From CAVRTJ01 sp964507185 (GTDB lineage: Bacteria; Acidobacteriota; UBA4820; DSQY01): DNA of 64,000 bases. Of the stretch, positions 9,155 to 18,382 are shown in pieces (within the stretch, counting starts at the first letter, position 1; every line of letters begins with the position of its first letter). The translations under genes and the position numbers were made by a program. A model generated the notes under the pieces. It saw nothing but the letters and a program-made list of their open reading frames with translations, made no database searches and was not told the origin of the DNA. The stretch covers positions 40,059-104,058 of the forward strand of contig CAZDOY010000007.1 of assembly GCA_964507185.1 (NCBI GenBank), given 5' to 3'.

Positions 9155-10071
9155 CCCAGAAGAAGCTCCGCATCGGCAGCAGGGGAAGCACGCTCGCCCT
9201 ATGGCAGGCCAACTACGTGAAGGGCCGGCTATCGGAGCTTGCGCCGGGTACGGACGTGGACGTGGTGGTCATCAAGACGAGCGGCGACAGGATTCAGGAC
9301 CGCCCGCTCTACGAAATCGGGGGCAAGGGGCTCTTCATCAAGGAAATCCAGATGGCCCTTCTCGAGGACCGGGTGGACCTCGCCATTCACAGCCTCAAGG
9401 ACTACCCCGTGGACAACCCGCCTGAGCTGACGCTCGCGTGCATCCCCCAGCGGCAGGACCGCCGTGACGTCCTCGTGATGAACCACGGACTCTCCACGGA
9501 CGCCTTCCCCGAGAAGGCGCGGGTGGGCACGGGTAGCCTGCGGCGCCGCTATCAGGCCCAGCTCCTCCATCCGGAATGGGACCTCCACGGCTTGAGGGGC
9601 AACGTGGAAACGCGCCTGAAGAAAGCCGACTCGGAAGACCTGGACGCCGTCATACTCGCCTCGGCCGGCCTCAAACGCCTGGGCTACGACGGCAGGATCA
9701 GCCGCTGTTTCTCCATAGACGAGATGGTGCCGGCCGTCGGCCAGGGCGCCCTCGCCGTGGAATGCCGGCGGGCGGACACCGCACTGCTTTCTCTGCTCAA
9801 GGGGATGGAGGACGGGAAGGCCGCACGCGAAGTCCTTGCGGAGCGGCGCTTTCTAGAGGGGCTCGGCGGGGACTGCACGACACCCGTGGGCATCGACGCC
9901 GAGATTTCGGACGGCCGCGTAGTCCTGCGCGCCTTCCTGTCATCGAACGACGGGAGCCGCCACATCAAGGACCGTCTCGAAGGTCCCGCCGACCGGGCGG
10001 AGGCGCTGGCCGAAGACCTGCTGAAGGCCTTCGACGCGCGCGGCGCCCGGGCTCTCATGGGAACGAACTGA
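9151..10071 (+). CDS. hemC: Porphobilinogen deaminase (hydroxymethylbilane synthase)
   Basis: HemC joins four porphobilinogen units into hydroxymethylbilane. The dipyrromethane cofactor cysteine is Cys242 in the GGDCTTPVG motif. The active-site aspartate segment HSLKDYPV and the arginine-rich GTGSLRRR segment that binds the growing chain are intact. The 306-residue length is normal. It is coupled to hemA by an ATGA overlap and is followed 25 bases later by hemD. Confidence 0.97.
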   Translation: MTQKKLRIGSRGSTLALWQANYVKGRLSELAPGTDVDVVVIKTSGDRIQDRPLYEIGGKGLFIKEIQMALLEDRVDLAIHSLKDYPVDNPPELTLACIPQRQDRRDVLVMNHGLSTDAFPEKARVGTGSLRRRYQAQLLHPEWDLHGLRGNVETRLKKADSEDLDAVILASAGLKRLGYDGRISRCFSIDEMVPAVGQGALAVECRRADTALLSLLKGMEDGKAAREVLAERRFLEGLGGDCTTPVGIDAEISDGRVVLRAFLSSNDGSRHIKDRLEGPADRAEALAEDLLKAFDARGARALMGTN

Positions 10072-10096
10072 CAGCTACTTCTTACCCGGGGAACGG

Positions 10097-10867
10097 ATGG
10101 ACCGGACGCTCGACGACCTGAAAGTGCTTGTCACGCGCGAGTCCCGGCGCAGGGATGCGCTCGTGGAGGGCCTGGAGGCGCGCGGCGCGCGGGTCATCTG
10201 GCTGCCGGCCATCGAAACCGTGCCCGTGGAGCCGTCGAACGCCCCGGATGTCCTGGCCGATCCCGCCCGGTATGCGTGGATCGTGTTCACAAGCCCGAAC
10301 GGCGTGCGTTTCTTCGGAGAATGGGCCGAATCCACCGGATTTGTGCCCCACCCGGAGGTGCGTGTGGCCTGCGTCGGAAAGAGCACGGCGGCGGCCGCCC
10401 GGCACGCCGGCTGGCGCGTGGAAGTCACGCCGCCGCAGTTTACCGGCAAGGAGCTGGGCAGAACGATGGTTGAAAAGTTCCCGGCCGCCGGGGCGCTCCT
10501 GCCAAGGCCCGTCGTGGCCCGCGAGGAACTCTCGAGTACCCTTGCAGATGCCGGGTGGAGCGTGACGCCGATCGTCGTCTACGTAACCCGCCCGGTTGCG
10601 CTGGACCGTGCGGCCCTCGCGGCCTTGGAGCGCGGCGTGGACGCCGCGGTCTTCGCCTCGCCCTCGGCGTTGAACAGCCTGTGGGAGCGTGTATCGGAAA
10701 CAGCCCGCGCGGCGCTCGTCGCGACCCGGTGCGTTCCTATCGGCCCGACGACGGCCGCGGCCCTCAGACGCGTTGGCCTGGAACCCGCCACAATCCCGGC
10801 GGAACACTCCCCCGGAGGCATCCTGGCCGCCCTCGAAGAGCTGTTCGCACAAAGGTCCGCCCGCTGA
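10097..10867 (+). CDS. hemD: Uroporphyrinogen-III synthase
   Basis: HemD cyclises hydroxymethylbilane with inversion of ring D to give uroporphyrinogen III. The sequence is typically divergent for this family, but the two-lobed layout is clear: an FTSPNGVRFF segment near residue 60, a SPSALNSLW segment near residue 180, and a C-terminal IGPTTAAALRRVGL helix. The length of 256 residues fits. It lies 25 bases after hemC and is the last recognisable gene of the operon; a 108-base gap separates it from polA. Confidence 0.93.
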   Translation: MDRTLDDLKVLVTRESRRRDALVEGLEARGARVIWLPAIETVPVEPSNAPDVLADPARYAWIVFTSPNGVRFFGEWAESTGFVPHPEVRVACVGKSTAAAARHAGWRVEVTPPQFTGKELGRTMVEKFPAAGALLPRPVVAREELSSTLADAGWSVTPIVVYVTRPVALDRAALAALERGVDAAVFASPSALNSLWERVSETARAALVATRCVPIGPTTAAALRRVGLEPATIPAEHSPGGILAALEELFAQRSAR

Positions 10868-10975
10868 CCCCGGCGGGCCTTCGCCCCGCCTCCCCCTATC
10901 CTGCTACAATGGAACACGACGCCTGAAAACGACGCGGCGCGCGGCCGTGCGGCGCACTCCCAGGGGACGGAAGCC

Positions 10976-13477
10976 ATGCCAGACACCCTCTATCTCGTCG
11001 ACGGGTCCTCGATCCTCTACCGGGCCTTCTTCGCCATCCGCCACCTGTCCACCCACGACGGGCGGCCGACGAACGCGATATTCGGGACGCTCAAGATGGC
11101 TCAGAAGCTCCTGAAGGACCACTCACCGAGCCATATCGCCTTCGTCTTCGACACGGCGGCGCCGACCTTCCGCCATGAGGCCTTCGAAGCCTACAAGGCC
11201 AACCGTCCCGACATGCCCGACGACATGGCCGTGCAAATCACACCGGCCAAGGACATCCTCCGGGCCATGGGCCTGCCCGTCCTCGAAAAGGACGGCTACG
11301 AGGCCGACGACCTCATCGGCACCCTGGCCCGCGAAGCATGGGAGGCGGGCATGGAAACGGTCATCGTCACGGCCGACAAGGACATGTTCCAGCTCGTCCG
11401 CGAGGGCGTCCGCATCCTCCACACCAAGAAGGAGGACGCCGTCCTGGACGAGAAGGGCGTGGAGGAAGTCTTCGGCGTGCCGCCCGAGCGGGTCGTGGAC
11501 GTGCTGGCTCTCTGGGGGGATGCCACCGACAACATTCCCGGCGTGCCGGGCATCGGCGAGAAGGGCGCCAAGCAGCTCGTGCAGGAATTCGGCGGGCTGG
11601 AGGACGTGCTCGCCCACGCGGACGAGGTGAAGCGCAAGGCCTACCGCAAGGGTCTCATGGAGCACCCGGACCAGGCTCGCCAATCCCGCGAACTCGCCAC
11701 CATAAAGACGGACGTGCCTCTGGAGTGGGCGCCCGGGGACCTCCACATAGGCGAACCGGACCACGGACGGCTCGTGGAATTGTGCCGGGAGCACGAATTC
11801 GAGTCCCTCCTCAAGGAGTTTCTTCAGCAGACGCCCTCCCTGGGCGTTCAGGTCGCGGAAAAGCCCTGGGAGGACGGACTGCTCGAAATACTCGCCGGTG
11901 AGGAGGCGGTCGGGCTCGCGTGGGACGGTGGGGACGCCTGGGTATCGGATGGCAAGACCGCGTGGAAAGGGCCCCTTCAGACCGCCGCCGGGAAGCGGAC
12001 CCTCGCGTTACCGCTCTGCGTCCACGGGTACAAGGCCCTCCTGCACGCGACCCGCGCCTACGGCCGAGGCACGGGCGAGAGGGTGTTGGATGCCGCCGTG
12101 GTGGGGTACCTGCTCAATCCGTCCGGATCCGTCCCCTCCATCGCCAGGCTCTCCACGGAGATCCTTGGGGAAACGCCCGTGGAAGGAGACCACGCCGCGG
12201 AATCGCTCCTCCTCGCGAGACTGCGGGAGCCGCTCAGGGCCCACCTGGATGAGCTGGGCATGGCCGGGCTCTACGACAGCGTGGAACGGCCGCTCATCGA
12301 AGTCCTCGCCCGCATGGAGGCAGCGGGCGTGCTCGTCGACAGGGCCTACTTCGAAGACCTCTCCGCCGAGATGGCCGGGAGCCTTCAGGACATCGAAAGA
12401 CAGATCTACGAGGCCGCGGGAACGGAGTTCAACGTGGCGAGCCCCAAGCAGGTGGGCGAGGTCCTCTTCGAAAAACTGGGCCTTCCGGTCCGGAAGAGGA
12501 CGTCCAAGACCAAGTCCTACTCCACCGACAACGAGGTCCTCGAGTTTCTCAAGCCCGCCCATCCCGTCGTACCCCTGATTCTGGAGTACCGCCTCCTGTC
12601 CAAACTCAAGGGGACGTACGTGGACGCCCTGCCGGCCTGCATCGACCCCGATACCGGCCGTGTCCACGCGGCGTTCCATCAGACCGTCACCGCCACCGGA
12701 CGCCTCTCCTCCTCCGACCCGAACCTGCAGAACATCCCCGTCAAAGGGGAATGGGGCGCCAGGATCCGCAAGGGGTTCACGGCGGCGCCCGGCTGTCTCC
12801 TCGTGGGGGCGGACTACTCCCAGATCGAATTGCGGATGCTTGCCCACCTTTCGCGGGACCCCGTTCTCACAAAGATCTTCGAGCGCGGCGAGGATATCCA
12901 CACCACGACGGCCTCCGAGGTCTTCGACGTGGCGCCGGGTTTCGTCGACGCCGGCATGCGGCGCCAGGCGAAGGTCATCAACTTCGGCATTCTATACGGA
13001 ATGGGTCCCTTCGGCCTTTCCAGGGAACTCGGCGTGCCCCAGAAGGAGGCCAAGGCCTTCATAAGCCGGTATTTCGACCGGTTCCCTTCGGTCAAGGCCT
13101 ATCTGGACGGCGTTCAGGAGCAGGTCATGAAGGCGGAGGAGGTTACCACGGTCCTCGGTCGGCGGCGGCTCTTTCCCGGCATCTCACGGGCGCAGAAACC
13201 CGCCCAGCAGGCCCTTTTGCGCCAGGCCGTGAACACGACGGTCCAGGGCAGCGCGGCGGACCTCATCAAGAAGGCCATGATCACGGTGGACGGAAGCCTG
13301 CCGGAAGGGTGCCGCCTCATTCTCCAGGTCCACGACGAACTCATCGTGGAGGCTCCGGAAGGCGAGGCAGAAGGGGCGGCTGACATCCTGAAGAGGTCCA
13401 TGGAGGGCGCCATGAAACTCCGGGTGCCCCTCATCGTCAGCCTGAGCACGGGGCGCCGCTGGAACGACCTGAAGTAG
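10976..13477 (+). CDS. polA: DNA polymerase I, probably lacking proofreading
   Basis: The 833-residue enzyme fills gaps and removes RNA primers. The N-terminal 5'-nuclease domain (about residues 1-290) keeps its aspartates (LVDGSS, EADDLIG, VTADKD, GDATDNIPG). The polymerase domain (about 420-833) has motif A (DYSQIELR), motif B (RRQAKVINFGILYG) and motif C (QVHDELIVE). The middle domain (about 295-410) is short and shows no DxE exonuclease motif I and none of the other metal-binding acids, so 3'-5' proofreading is probably lost, as in the Taq and Bacillus enzymes of similar length. The ATG follows a GGGGAC-like ribosome site. Confidence 0.96.
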   Translation: MPDTLYLVDGSSILYRAFFAIRHLSTHDGRPTNAIFGTLKMAQKLLKDHSPSHIAFVFDTAAPTFRHEAFEAYKANRPDMPDDMAVQITPAKDILRAMGLPVLEKDGYEADDLIGTLAREAWEAGMETVIVTADKDMFQLVREGVRILHTKKEDAVLDEKGVEEVFGVPPERVVDVLALWGDATDNIPGVPGIGEKGAKQLVQEFGGLEDVLAHADEVKRKAYRKGLMEHPDQARQSRELATIKTDVPLEWAPGDLHIGEPDHGRLVELCREHEFESLLKEFLQQTPSLGVQVAEKPWEDGLLEILAGEEAVGLAWDGGDAWVSDGKTAWKGPLQTAAGKRTLALPLCVHGYKALLHATRAYGRGTGERVLDAAVVGYLLNPSGSVPSIARLSTEILGETPVEGDHAAESLLLARLREPLRAHLDELGMAGLYDSVERPLIEVLARMEAAGVLVDRAYFEDLSAEMAGSLQDIERQIYEAAGTEFNVASPKQVGEVLFEKLGLPVRKRTSKTKSYSTDNEVLEFLKPAHPVVPLILEYRLLSKLKGTYVDALPACIDPDTGRVHAAFHQTVTATGRLSSSDPNLQNIPVKGEWGARIRKGFTAAPGCLLVGADYSQIELRMLAHLSRDPVLTKIFERGEDIHTTTASEVFDVAPGFVDAGMRRQAKVINFGILYGMGPFGLSRELGVPQKEAKAFISRYFDRFPSVKAYLDGVQEQVMKAEEVTTVLGRRRLFPGISRAQKPAQQALLRQAVNTTVQGSAADLIKKAMITVDGSLPEGCRLILQVHDELIVEAPEGEAEGAADILKRSMEGAMKLRVPLIVSLSTGRRWNDLK

Positions 13478-13489
13478 CGCCGCCCCTGA

Positions 13490-13513
13490 TGACCGCGCCT
13501 TCGGGCGCAGTCA
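13490..13513 (+). terminator. Candidate hairpin between polA and thyX
   Basis: A 10-base stem (9 of 10 paired) with a UUCG tetraloop lies in the 33-base gap between the convergent polA and thyX genes and covers the thyX stop codon. Only a short T run follows, so it may be a weak intrinsic terminator for polA. Confidence 0.4.
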
Positions 13514-14323
13514 TTTCAGCTTGAACTTTTCGCGAATCTCGCGGGGGACGTCGTCGTCCTTGGGCATGCGTTCTTTAAGCCATTCCACGGACTCGGTGGA
13601 CAGGGAGACGGCGCTGAGGCGGTATTTCTCGAAGGCGGCATAGGCCAAAGGGGCAACGCGCCGCGTCAGGTCGGCCATGATGGCCGCGTATTGCCGGATT
13701 TCCCACTGGGCGTGCTCGTCGAGGCGCAGCCTCAGGAAGTGAAAGAGGTTGTTCAGGTCCATCTGCCAGTACCACTCGGTGTAGAGGCTCAGCGGAAGGC
13801 CGATGCGCGCCACTTCCCGGGCGAGATTCTTGTTCAGCATGGCCTCGTAGTGGGCGTAGGCGTCCTTCTGCCCCGCCTCGAGGGTCGCGATGACGGCCCC
13901 GGCGTCTTCGAGAGACAACGTCTCCTCGGAACGGCCCTGCTTGTTCACGGCGCTCTGGGTCCTGAGCGTCGATTCCGTGGGCGTGTAGAACTCGTCCTTC
14001 ATCACGGAGTAGCGCCCGGACATTTCGTTGAGGCGCGCGGTACGGTGGCGCACCCACTGCCTGGCCACGAAGATGGGGAGCTTCACGTGGAACGTGAGGA
14101 TCACCTGCTCGAAGGGCGAGGTGTGGCCGTTCCGCATGAGATAGTTGATGAGCCCCTGGTCCTCGCGGACGGTCTTGGTGCCTTTTCCGTAGGACACCCG
14201 CGCGGCGGCCACTATGCGCTCGTCTCCGCCGAGGTAATCCACCAGGCGGACGAAACCCTTGTCCAGAACGGAAAACTCCTTGTCGAGAACGGACTCGGCA
14301 TCTGGGATGACGACGTGGGCCAT
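13511..14323 (-). CDS. thyX: Flavin-dependent thymidylate synthase
   Basis: ThyX methylates dUMP to dTMP using methylenetetrahydrofolate, with FAD carrying the reducing equivalents. The ThyX signature RHRTARLNEMSGRYS (pattern RHRxxxxNExSxRY) is complete and follows FVARQW. The start is the ATG at 14323, six bases after GGAGGA; the frame continues far upstream but that part has no protein character. The length is 270 residues. No thyA is seen in the window. Confidence 0.96.
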   Translation of the reverse strand: MAHVVIPDAESVLDKEFSVLDKGFVRLVDYLGGDERIVAAARVSYGKGTKTVREDQGLINYLMRNGHTSPFEQVILTFHVKLPIFVARQWVRHRTARLNEMSGRYSVMKDEFYTPTESTLRTQSAVNKQGRSEETLSLEDAGAVIATLEAGQKDAYAHYEAMLNKNLAREVARIGLPLSLYTEWYWQMDLNNLFHFLRLRLDEHAQWEIRQYAAIMADLTRRVAPLAYAAFEKYRLSAVSLSTESVEWLKERMPKDDDVPREIREKFKLK

Positions 14324-14430
14324 GACATGTCCTCCGAAAGGCGGTGAGCGACCTGGGCCGGAAGTGCCGGCGGCGAACGCGCAGGCACAGGGTAACCGTC
14401 CGGTGCGGCCGCCGTCAACGGTGCCCGCGC

Positions 14431-14814
14431 TCAACCACCGCGGTGCTTCCTGGGTTCCTCCCGGGGCAGATCCTTCTCGCGCGCCATCCGTCTCGCAAGG
14501 CCGAAACCTCGAAGTAGAACGACGGCCAGGCAAAGCAGGATGACGAGCACGAGAGGAGGGGTTCCGAACCGCCATGCGTAAACCCGCCTCCACAGCAGGA
14601 GGGCATGAACCCCCAGCAACGAACCGAGCACGACGAAGTCCCGCCCGACGCGGGCGTTGGCTGCGAACCAGATTTCGTCGTCGGCCAGGGTCCACGTGGT
14701 TTTGAAACCAAAGACGGGATTCCTAGGTATGAGCTTGAAGGCGAAGGGTGCGCCGAGAAGGATCATGCACGCCGCGGCGATGGCCGGAATGAAGACGACG
14801 TTTGATGCGGTCAT
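14431..14814 (-). CDS. SdpI-like small membrane protein
   Basis: The 127-residue protein has an N-terminal membrane helix (about residues 5-25), the conserved SdpI-family segment with RNPVFGFKTTWTLADDEIWFAANARVGR (given here only as its extremes, about residues 32-58), and two further helices. SdpI is the immunity and signalling protein against the Bacillus toxin SDP; most homologs outside Bacillus have no known role. The start at 14814 has a strong GGAGGA site before it. It is followed by thyX on the same strand after 107 bases and is divergent from the HD-GYP regulator. Confidence 0.75.
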   Translation of the reverse strand: MTASNVVFIPAIAAACMILLGAPFAFKLIPRNPVFGFKTTWTLADDEIWFAANARVGRDFVVLGSLLGVHALLLWRRVYAWRFGTPPLVLVILLCLAVVLLRGFGLARRMAREKDLPREEPRKHRGG

Positions 14815-15039
14815 GGTTTCCTCCTTTTTTGTCACCCGCCCGGACCCACCGGATTGCACGGGGTGCTACGGACATCCGCGGGGCTGCGGGCGCCGAGCTG
14901 CATGTGGCCGCCGGTGGCATTTCAGGCCGGAAGCCAGTAATATTATAGGCTCAACTCGGCGGCGCTCTCTCTCGGATGGCGGATGGTCGTCCCAACCCTG
15001 GTGCCCGACGAGTCTTGTGCCGAGGAACCGGAGGTGTGG

Positions 15040-16584
15040 GTGACGAAGCGAATTCTCGTGGCTGACGATGACAAGCTGATCCGGCAGGTCATCGGAGAAC
15101 TTCTCTCACACAGCGGTTATGTAGTTGCCGAGGCCGCCAACGGCAAGGAGGTCATGGCCCACGTCAACCTCGCTCCGCCGGACCTCATCATCCTTGACCT
15201 GAAGATGCCCTCGGTGGACGGGTTCCAGGTCCTTGCCTGGCTCAAGGCCGACGAGATCACGCGCTTCATTCCCATCATTGTGATCACGGGCCATGAGGGC
15301 CATAGCGAAAGGGTGCGGAGCCTGGAACTGGGCGCCGACGACTTCCTCATGAAACCCGTCGAGCATACCGAACTCCTGGCCAGGGTGCACTCTCTCTTGA
15401 GATTCAAAGGACTCAACGACCAGATGCTGCACAGCTACCGCCAGATAAGCGAACTTGGCCGAATCGCGGAGGATCTCCTCCAGGCCAGGGACCCCATGAG
15501 CCACCTGAGCGAGGCCGTGCTGGGCTCGCTCCTGCGAGAGGAAGTTTCTGAGTCGCTGAGGCCCTCGCGGCTGTGGACGGGCCGGCGTTCCGGCGAGCGA
15601 TTGGGCGGCGTCACCTTTCGACTTGACGATGGGTCCGTGCACAAGGAATCCTCGCATATATCGCTGAAAACGGTGGAATCGTCGCTCGCCGGGGCGAGCA
15701 GGGAAGGCGACCTCTTCTGGGTCAACGGTCCGCTTCCCGGCCCGATCAGCCGTCTCTTCGGAACCGATGGAGCATTGACCTCCATAGTCGGCGTGACGCG
15801 GGAGGCAAACTGGTTCATGGCATCGGGTTACAACCACGCGGTCAATGCCTACGACGGGCAGGTACTGAGAACCATAGCCCTCCAGTGGCAGTTCTTCGAT
15901 CGCATAACTGACGAGATGCGTGCCACAGAAGACGCCTTCTTCTACATGATGTCGGCCCTTGCCAGGGCTGCCGAGTTGAACGATCAGGAGACGGGGAACC
16001 ACATCATGCGGGTGAACGCCCAGTCTGCTCTGCTTGCGGAGAAACTCGGCTGTTCGCACGAGTTCGTCAGGTGGATCGGACAGAGCGCCCAGATGCACGA
16101 CGTGGGAAAGATGAGCATCCCGCGGTCTGTGCTTCGCAAGCCCGGCCCGCTGGACAGAGATGAGTGGGCCTGGATTTATCGGCATCCACTTTACGGGGCC
16201 CAGATTCTCGGGGAATCCCCGCGGTTGTCCATGGCCCGGGAAATCGCTCTGGCGCACCACGAAAACTGGGATGGATCGGGCTATCCCACCGGACTCGACA
16301 GCACGAAAATCCCCCTGTCAGCCCGCATCGTCAAGATCGTGGACGTCTACGACGCGCTACGGAGCGCCCGGCCTTACAAGCGGGCCCTGACGCACGAGGA
16401 GACTCTGGCGATCATCGGCCAGGGTGACAATCGGGTACTGCCGACCCACTTCGATCCCGAGATTCTGTCGTGCTTTATCCACAGCGAATCCAACGTGCAC
16501 GATATCCACCGCGCCTACGCCGACACGGAAACCTCGCCGGGCGACGAGCATACGCCTCCGCCGCATCCCTTCGTAAGGCACTGA
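15040..16584 (+). CDS. Response regulator with HD-GYP phosphodiesterase domain
   Basis: The 514-residue protein has a receiver domain (residues 1-120) with the acidic pocket DDD at 10-12 side and phospho-acceptor Asp53 (ILDLKMPS), a central region of no recognised family (about 130-300), and an HD-GYP domain (about 310-480). The HD pair is His353-Asp354 in MHDVGK, and HHENWDGSGYP carries the GYP motif, so it should hydrolyse cyclic di-GMP. I chose the GTG at 15040, five bases after GGAGG; an upstream in-frame start at 14983 is less likely. The cognate kinase is not adjacent. Confidence 0.9.
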   Translation: MTKRILVADDDKLIRQVIGELLSHSGYVVAEAANGKEVMAHVNLAPPDLIILDLKMPSVDGFQVLAWLKADEITRFIPIIVITGHEGHSERVRSLELGADDFLMKPVEHTELLARVHSLLRFKGLNDQMLHSYRQISELGRIAEDLLQARDPMSHLSEAVLGSLLREEVSESLRPSRLWTGRRSGERLGGVTFRLDDGSVHKESSHISLKTVESSLAGASREGDLFWVNGPLPGPISRLFGTDGALTSIVGVTREANWFMASGYNHAVNAYDGQVLRTIALQWQFFDRITDEMRATEDAFFYMMSALARAAELNDQETGNHIMRVNAQSALLAEKLGCSHEFVRWIGQSAQMHDVGKMSIPRSVLRKPGPLDRDEWAWIYRHPLYGAQILGESPRLSMAREIALAHHENWDGSGYPTGLDSTKIPLSARIVKIVDVYDALRSARPYKRALTHEETLAIIGQGDNRVLPTHFDPEILSCFIHSESNVHDIHRAYADTETSPGDEHTPPPHPFVRH

Positions 16585-16630
16585 GATCGGTCCGACAACC
16601 CCTGCTTCCGACGTGGCGAAGGGGACGGCG

Positions 16631-18037
16631 TCAGACCCTGTGCAGTTTGATCACATTGGTGACTTCCGAGTCGCCCGAGAGCATGGAGAGCGTGACGATC
16701 ACGTTCTGTCCTGGCACCACCAGGCCCGCCCGATGGACGGCTTCCAGTGCCGAAGAGACCGCTTTCTCGGCATCGTAGGACGGCTCCACCCGCAGCGGGA
16801 CGACGCCCCACACGACGGCAAGCCGGTTCAGAACGGCTTCATCCGCGCTGCAGGCCACGATGGGGGCCTCCATGTGAAACTTGGAAAGCAGGCGGGGCAT
16901 TCTACCCGTGGGCGTGATGGATATCACGGCGGCGACGCGGAGGTCCTCTGCCGCGCTGGCCGCCGCGTGGCTTGCCGCGTGGTGGAAGTCCGTTACGCCG
17001 GTGAACGGCTGCTGCTCGGGATGGTAGAAGCGGCTGCTTTCGGTTTCCCGCGCGATGCGGCTCAGGACGGAAACCGCCTGCACGGGATAGTTTCCTACGG
17101 CCGATTCGGCGGAAAGCATGACCGCGTCCGTCCCGTCGTAGATGGCGTTGGCGACGTCCGAAACCTCCGCCCGCGTGGGTGTCGGGTGGTCGATCATGGA
17201 TTCGAGCATCTGGGTGGCCGTGATGACGAACTTGCCACGTCGGTTGGCTTCCGCGATGATCGTCTTCTGCGCCTGAGGCACGTGCTCCGGGCCTATCTCT
17301 ACGCCCAGGTCGCCGCGGGCCACCATGACACCGTCGACCTCCTTCAGGATGGCTTCGAGGTTGTCCATGGCCTCGGGCTTCTCGATCTTTGCCACGATCC
17401 ACGGCGGCTTTTCAGCCTTCGTGAGGGTCCTTTTCAGGCCCCGCACGTCGGAGGCCTTGCGCACGAAGGAGAGCGCCACGATATCAACGCCGAGTTTGAG
17501 GCCGAAGGCCAGGTCGTCCTTGTCCTTCTTCGTGAGGGACGGCGCGCTCAGCGCCACGCCCGGGAGGTTGACGCCCTGGTGCGACCGAACGACGCCGCCC
17601 CGGACCACCACCGTCCTTACGTCCGCGGCGACCACCTTCTCGACGCGGACTTCTATGGTCCCATCGGCGAGAAAAACCCTGTCGCCCTTCTTCACATCTT
17701 TCGGCAGGTGCCGATATGTGGTAAAGGCCTTCTGGGCAGTACCTTTGCACGGCTTGGTGACCAGCGTGAAGGCCTCGCCCTCCACGAGCGTGGCCGCGTC
17801 CTCGGAGAACTCGCCCAGCCTGATCTTGGGCCCCTGGAGATCCTGGAGGACGGCCAGCGGGCGCCCGATCCTGCGGCTCACGGAGCGCACTGCGTTGAAT
17901 CGCCCCGCGTGATCCTCGTGGGTGCTGTGGGAGAAGTTGAGGCGGGCCACGTCCATCCGCGCTTCCGCCAGTTCAAGAATGCGCTCCTCCGAATGGCTGG
18001 CCGGTCCGAGCGTGCAGACTATCTTGGTGTGGGCCAT
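16631..18037 (-). CDS. pyk: Pyruvate kinase
   Basis: Pyk transfers the phosphate of phosphoenolpyruvate to ADP, the last step of glycolysis. The N-terminus TKIVCTLGPAS, the substrate segment RLNFSHS, the catalytic MVARGDLGVEI and the signature TATQMLESM are intact, and an allosteric C-terminal domain follows (about 350-468). The start at 18037 has GGAGG upstream; the frame extends 18 codons further but without a ribosome site. The length of 468 residues is normal. Confidence 0.97.
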   Translation of the reverse strand: MAHTKIVCTLGPASHSEERILELAEARMDVARLNFSHSTHEDHAGRFNAVRSVSRRIGRPLAVLQDLQGPKIRLGEFSEDAATLVEGEAFTLVTKPCKGTAQKAFTTYRHLPKDVKKGDRVFLADGTIEVRVEKVVAADVRTVVVRGGVVRSHQGVNLPGVALSAPSLTKKDKDDLAFGLKLGVDIVALSFVRKASDVRGLKRTLTKAEKPPWIVAKIEKPEAMDNLEAILKEVDGVMVARGDLGVEIGPEHVPQAQKTIIAEANRRGKFVITATQMLESMIDHPTPTRAEVSDVANAIYDGTDAVMLSAESAVGNYPVQAVSVLSRIARETESSRFYHPEQQPFTGVTDFHHAASHAAASAAEDLRVAAVISITPTGRMPRLLSKFHMEAPIVACSADEAVLNRLAVVWGVVPLRVEPSYDAEKAVSSALEAVHRAGLVVPGQNVIVTLSMLSGDSEVTNVIKLHRV

Positions 18038-18061
18038 ATTCGTACCCCCTCCGCGGTTTCC

Positions 18062-18091
18062 CTGATACCACGATTCGGCGCCCTCTGGCAA
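18062..18091 (-). promoter_or_regulatory. Candidate sigma-70 promoter of pyk
   Basis: On the minus strand TTGCCA (18086-18091) is followed after 18 bases by TATCAG (18062-18067). The -35 box matches five of six positions and the -10 box about four. The predicted start lies about 20 bases before the pyk ATG. Confidence 0.35.
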
Positions 18092-18094
18092 CGA

Positions 18095-18375
18095 TCAGAG
18101 GTACTCAAGTGACCGAGTGGCCGGGTCGCGGCCATATCTTCGAAGAAAGAAAGCGGGAATAGGTGAGCAGGTAACCTAGTGAGCAGGTCGCGTGCTGACC
18201 TTCGAAGGTTCGTCCCCGGCCGCCCTTTCTTCTTCTTGACCCTCAGCCGTTCGGTCTGAGGCTTCGGAGAAGTGAAACTCCCTGCTTCCCTGCCGTCCTT
18301 CAATCCGCAATCCCAAATCCCAGTTCCCAAGTATCCATAGGGCCTTGGCCCTTAGCCCTTGGGAAAAAACCATCT
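18095..18375. repeat. Intergenic region with dispersed repeat modules
   Basis: The 345-base gap between mprF and pyk has no gene. It contains AGTGACCGAGTGG- and GTGAGCAGGT-like words near 18105-18185, a perfect palindrome ACCTTCGAAGGT at 18198-18209, and a run of CAATCCCAAATCCCAG-like words near 18302-18330, followed by GGCCTTGGCCCTTAGCCCTTGGG words. The same modules recur at 33530, 39560, 49255, 58355 and 63590. Confidence 0.6.
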
Positions 18376-18382
18376 TCTGCTG

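Noticed and set aside
16613..18112. Open frame of 499 codons on the plus strand
   Set aside because: It lies opposite pyk over its full length, has no recognisable domain and shows the skewed composition of antisense frames in GC-rich DNA.
18095..18375. CRISPR array
   Set aside because: The repeats are short, degenerate and irregularly spaced, and there are no uniform spacers or cas genes.
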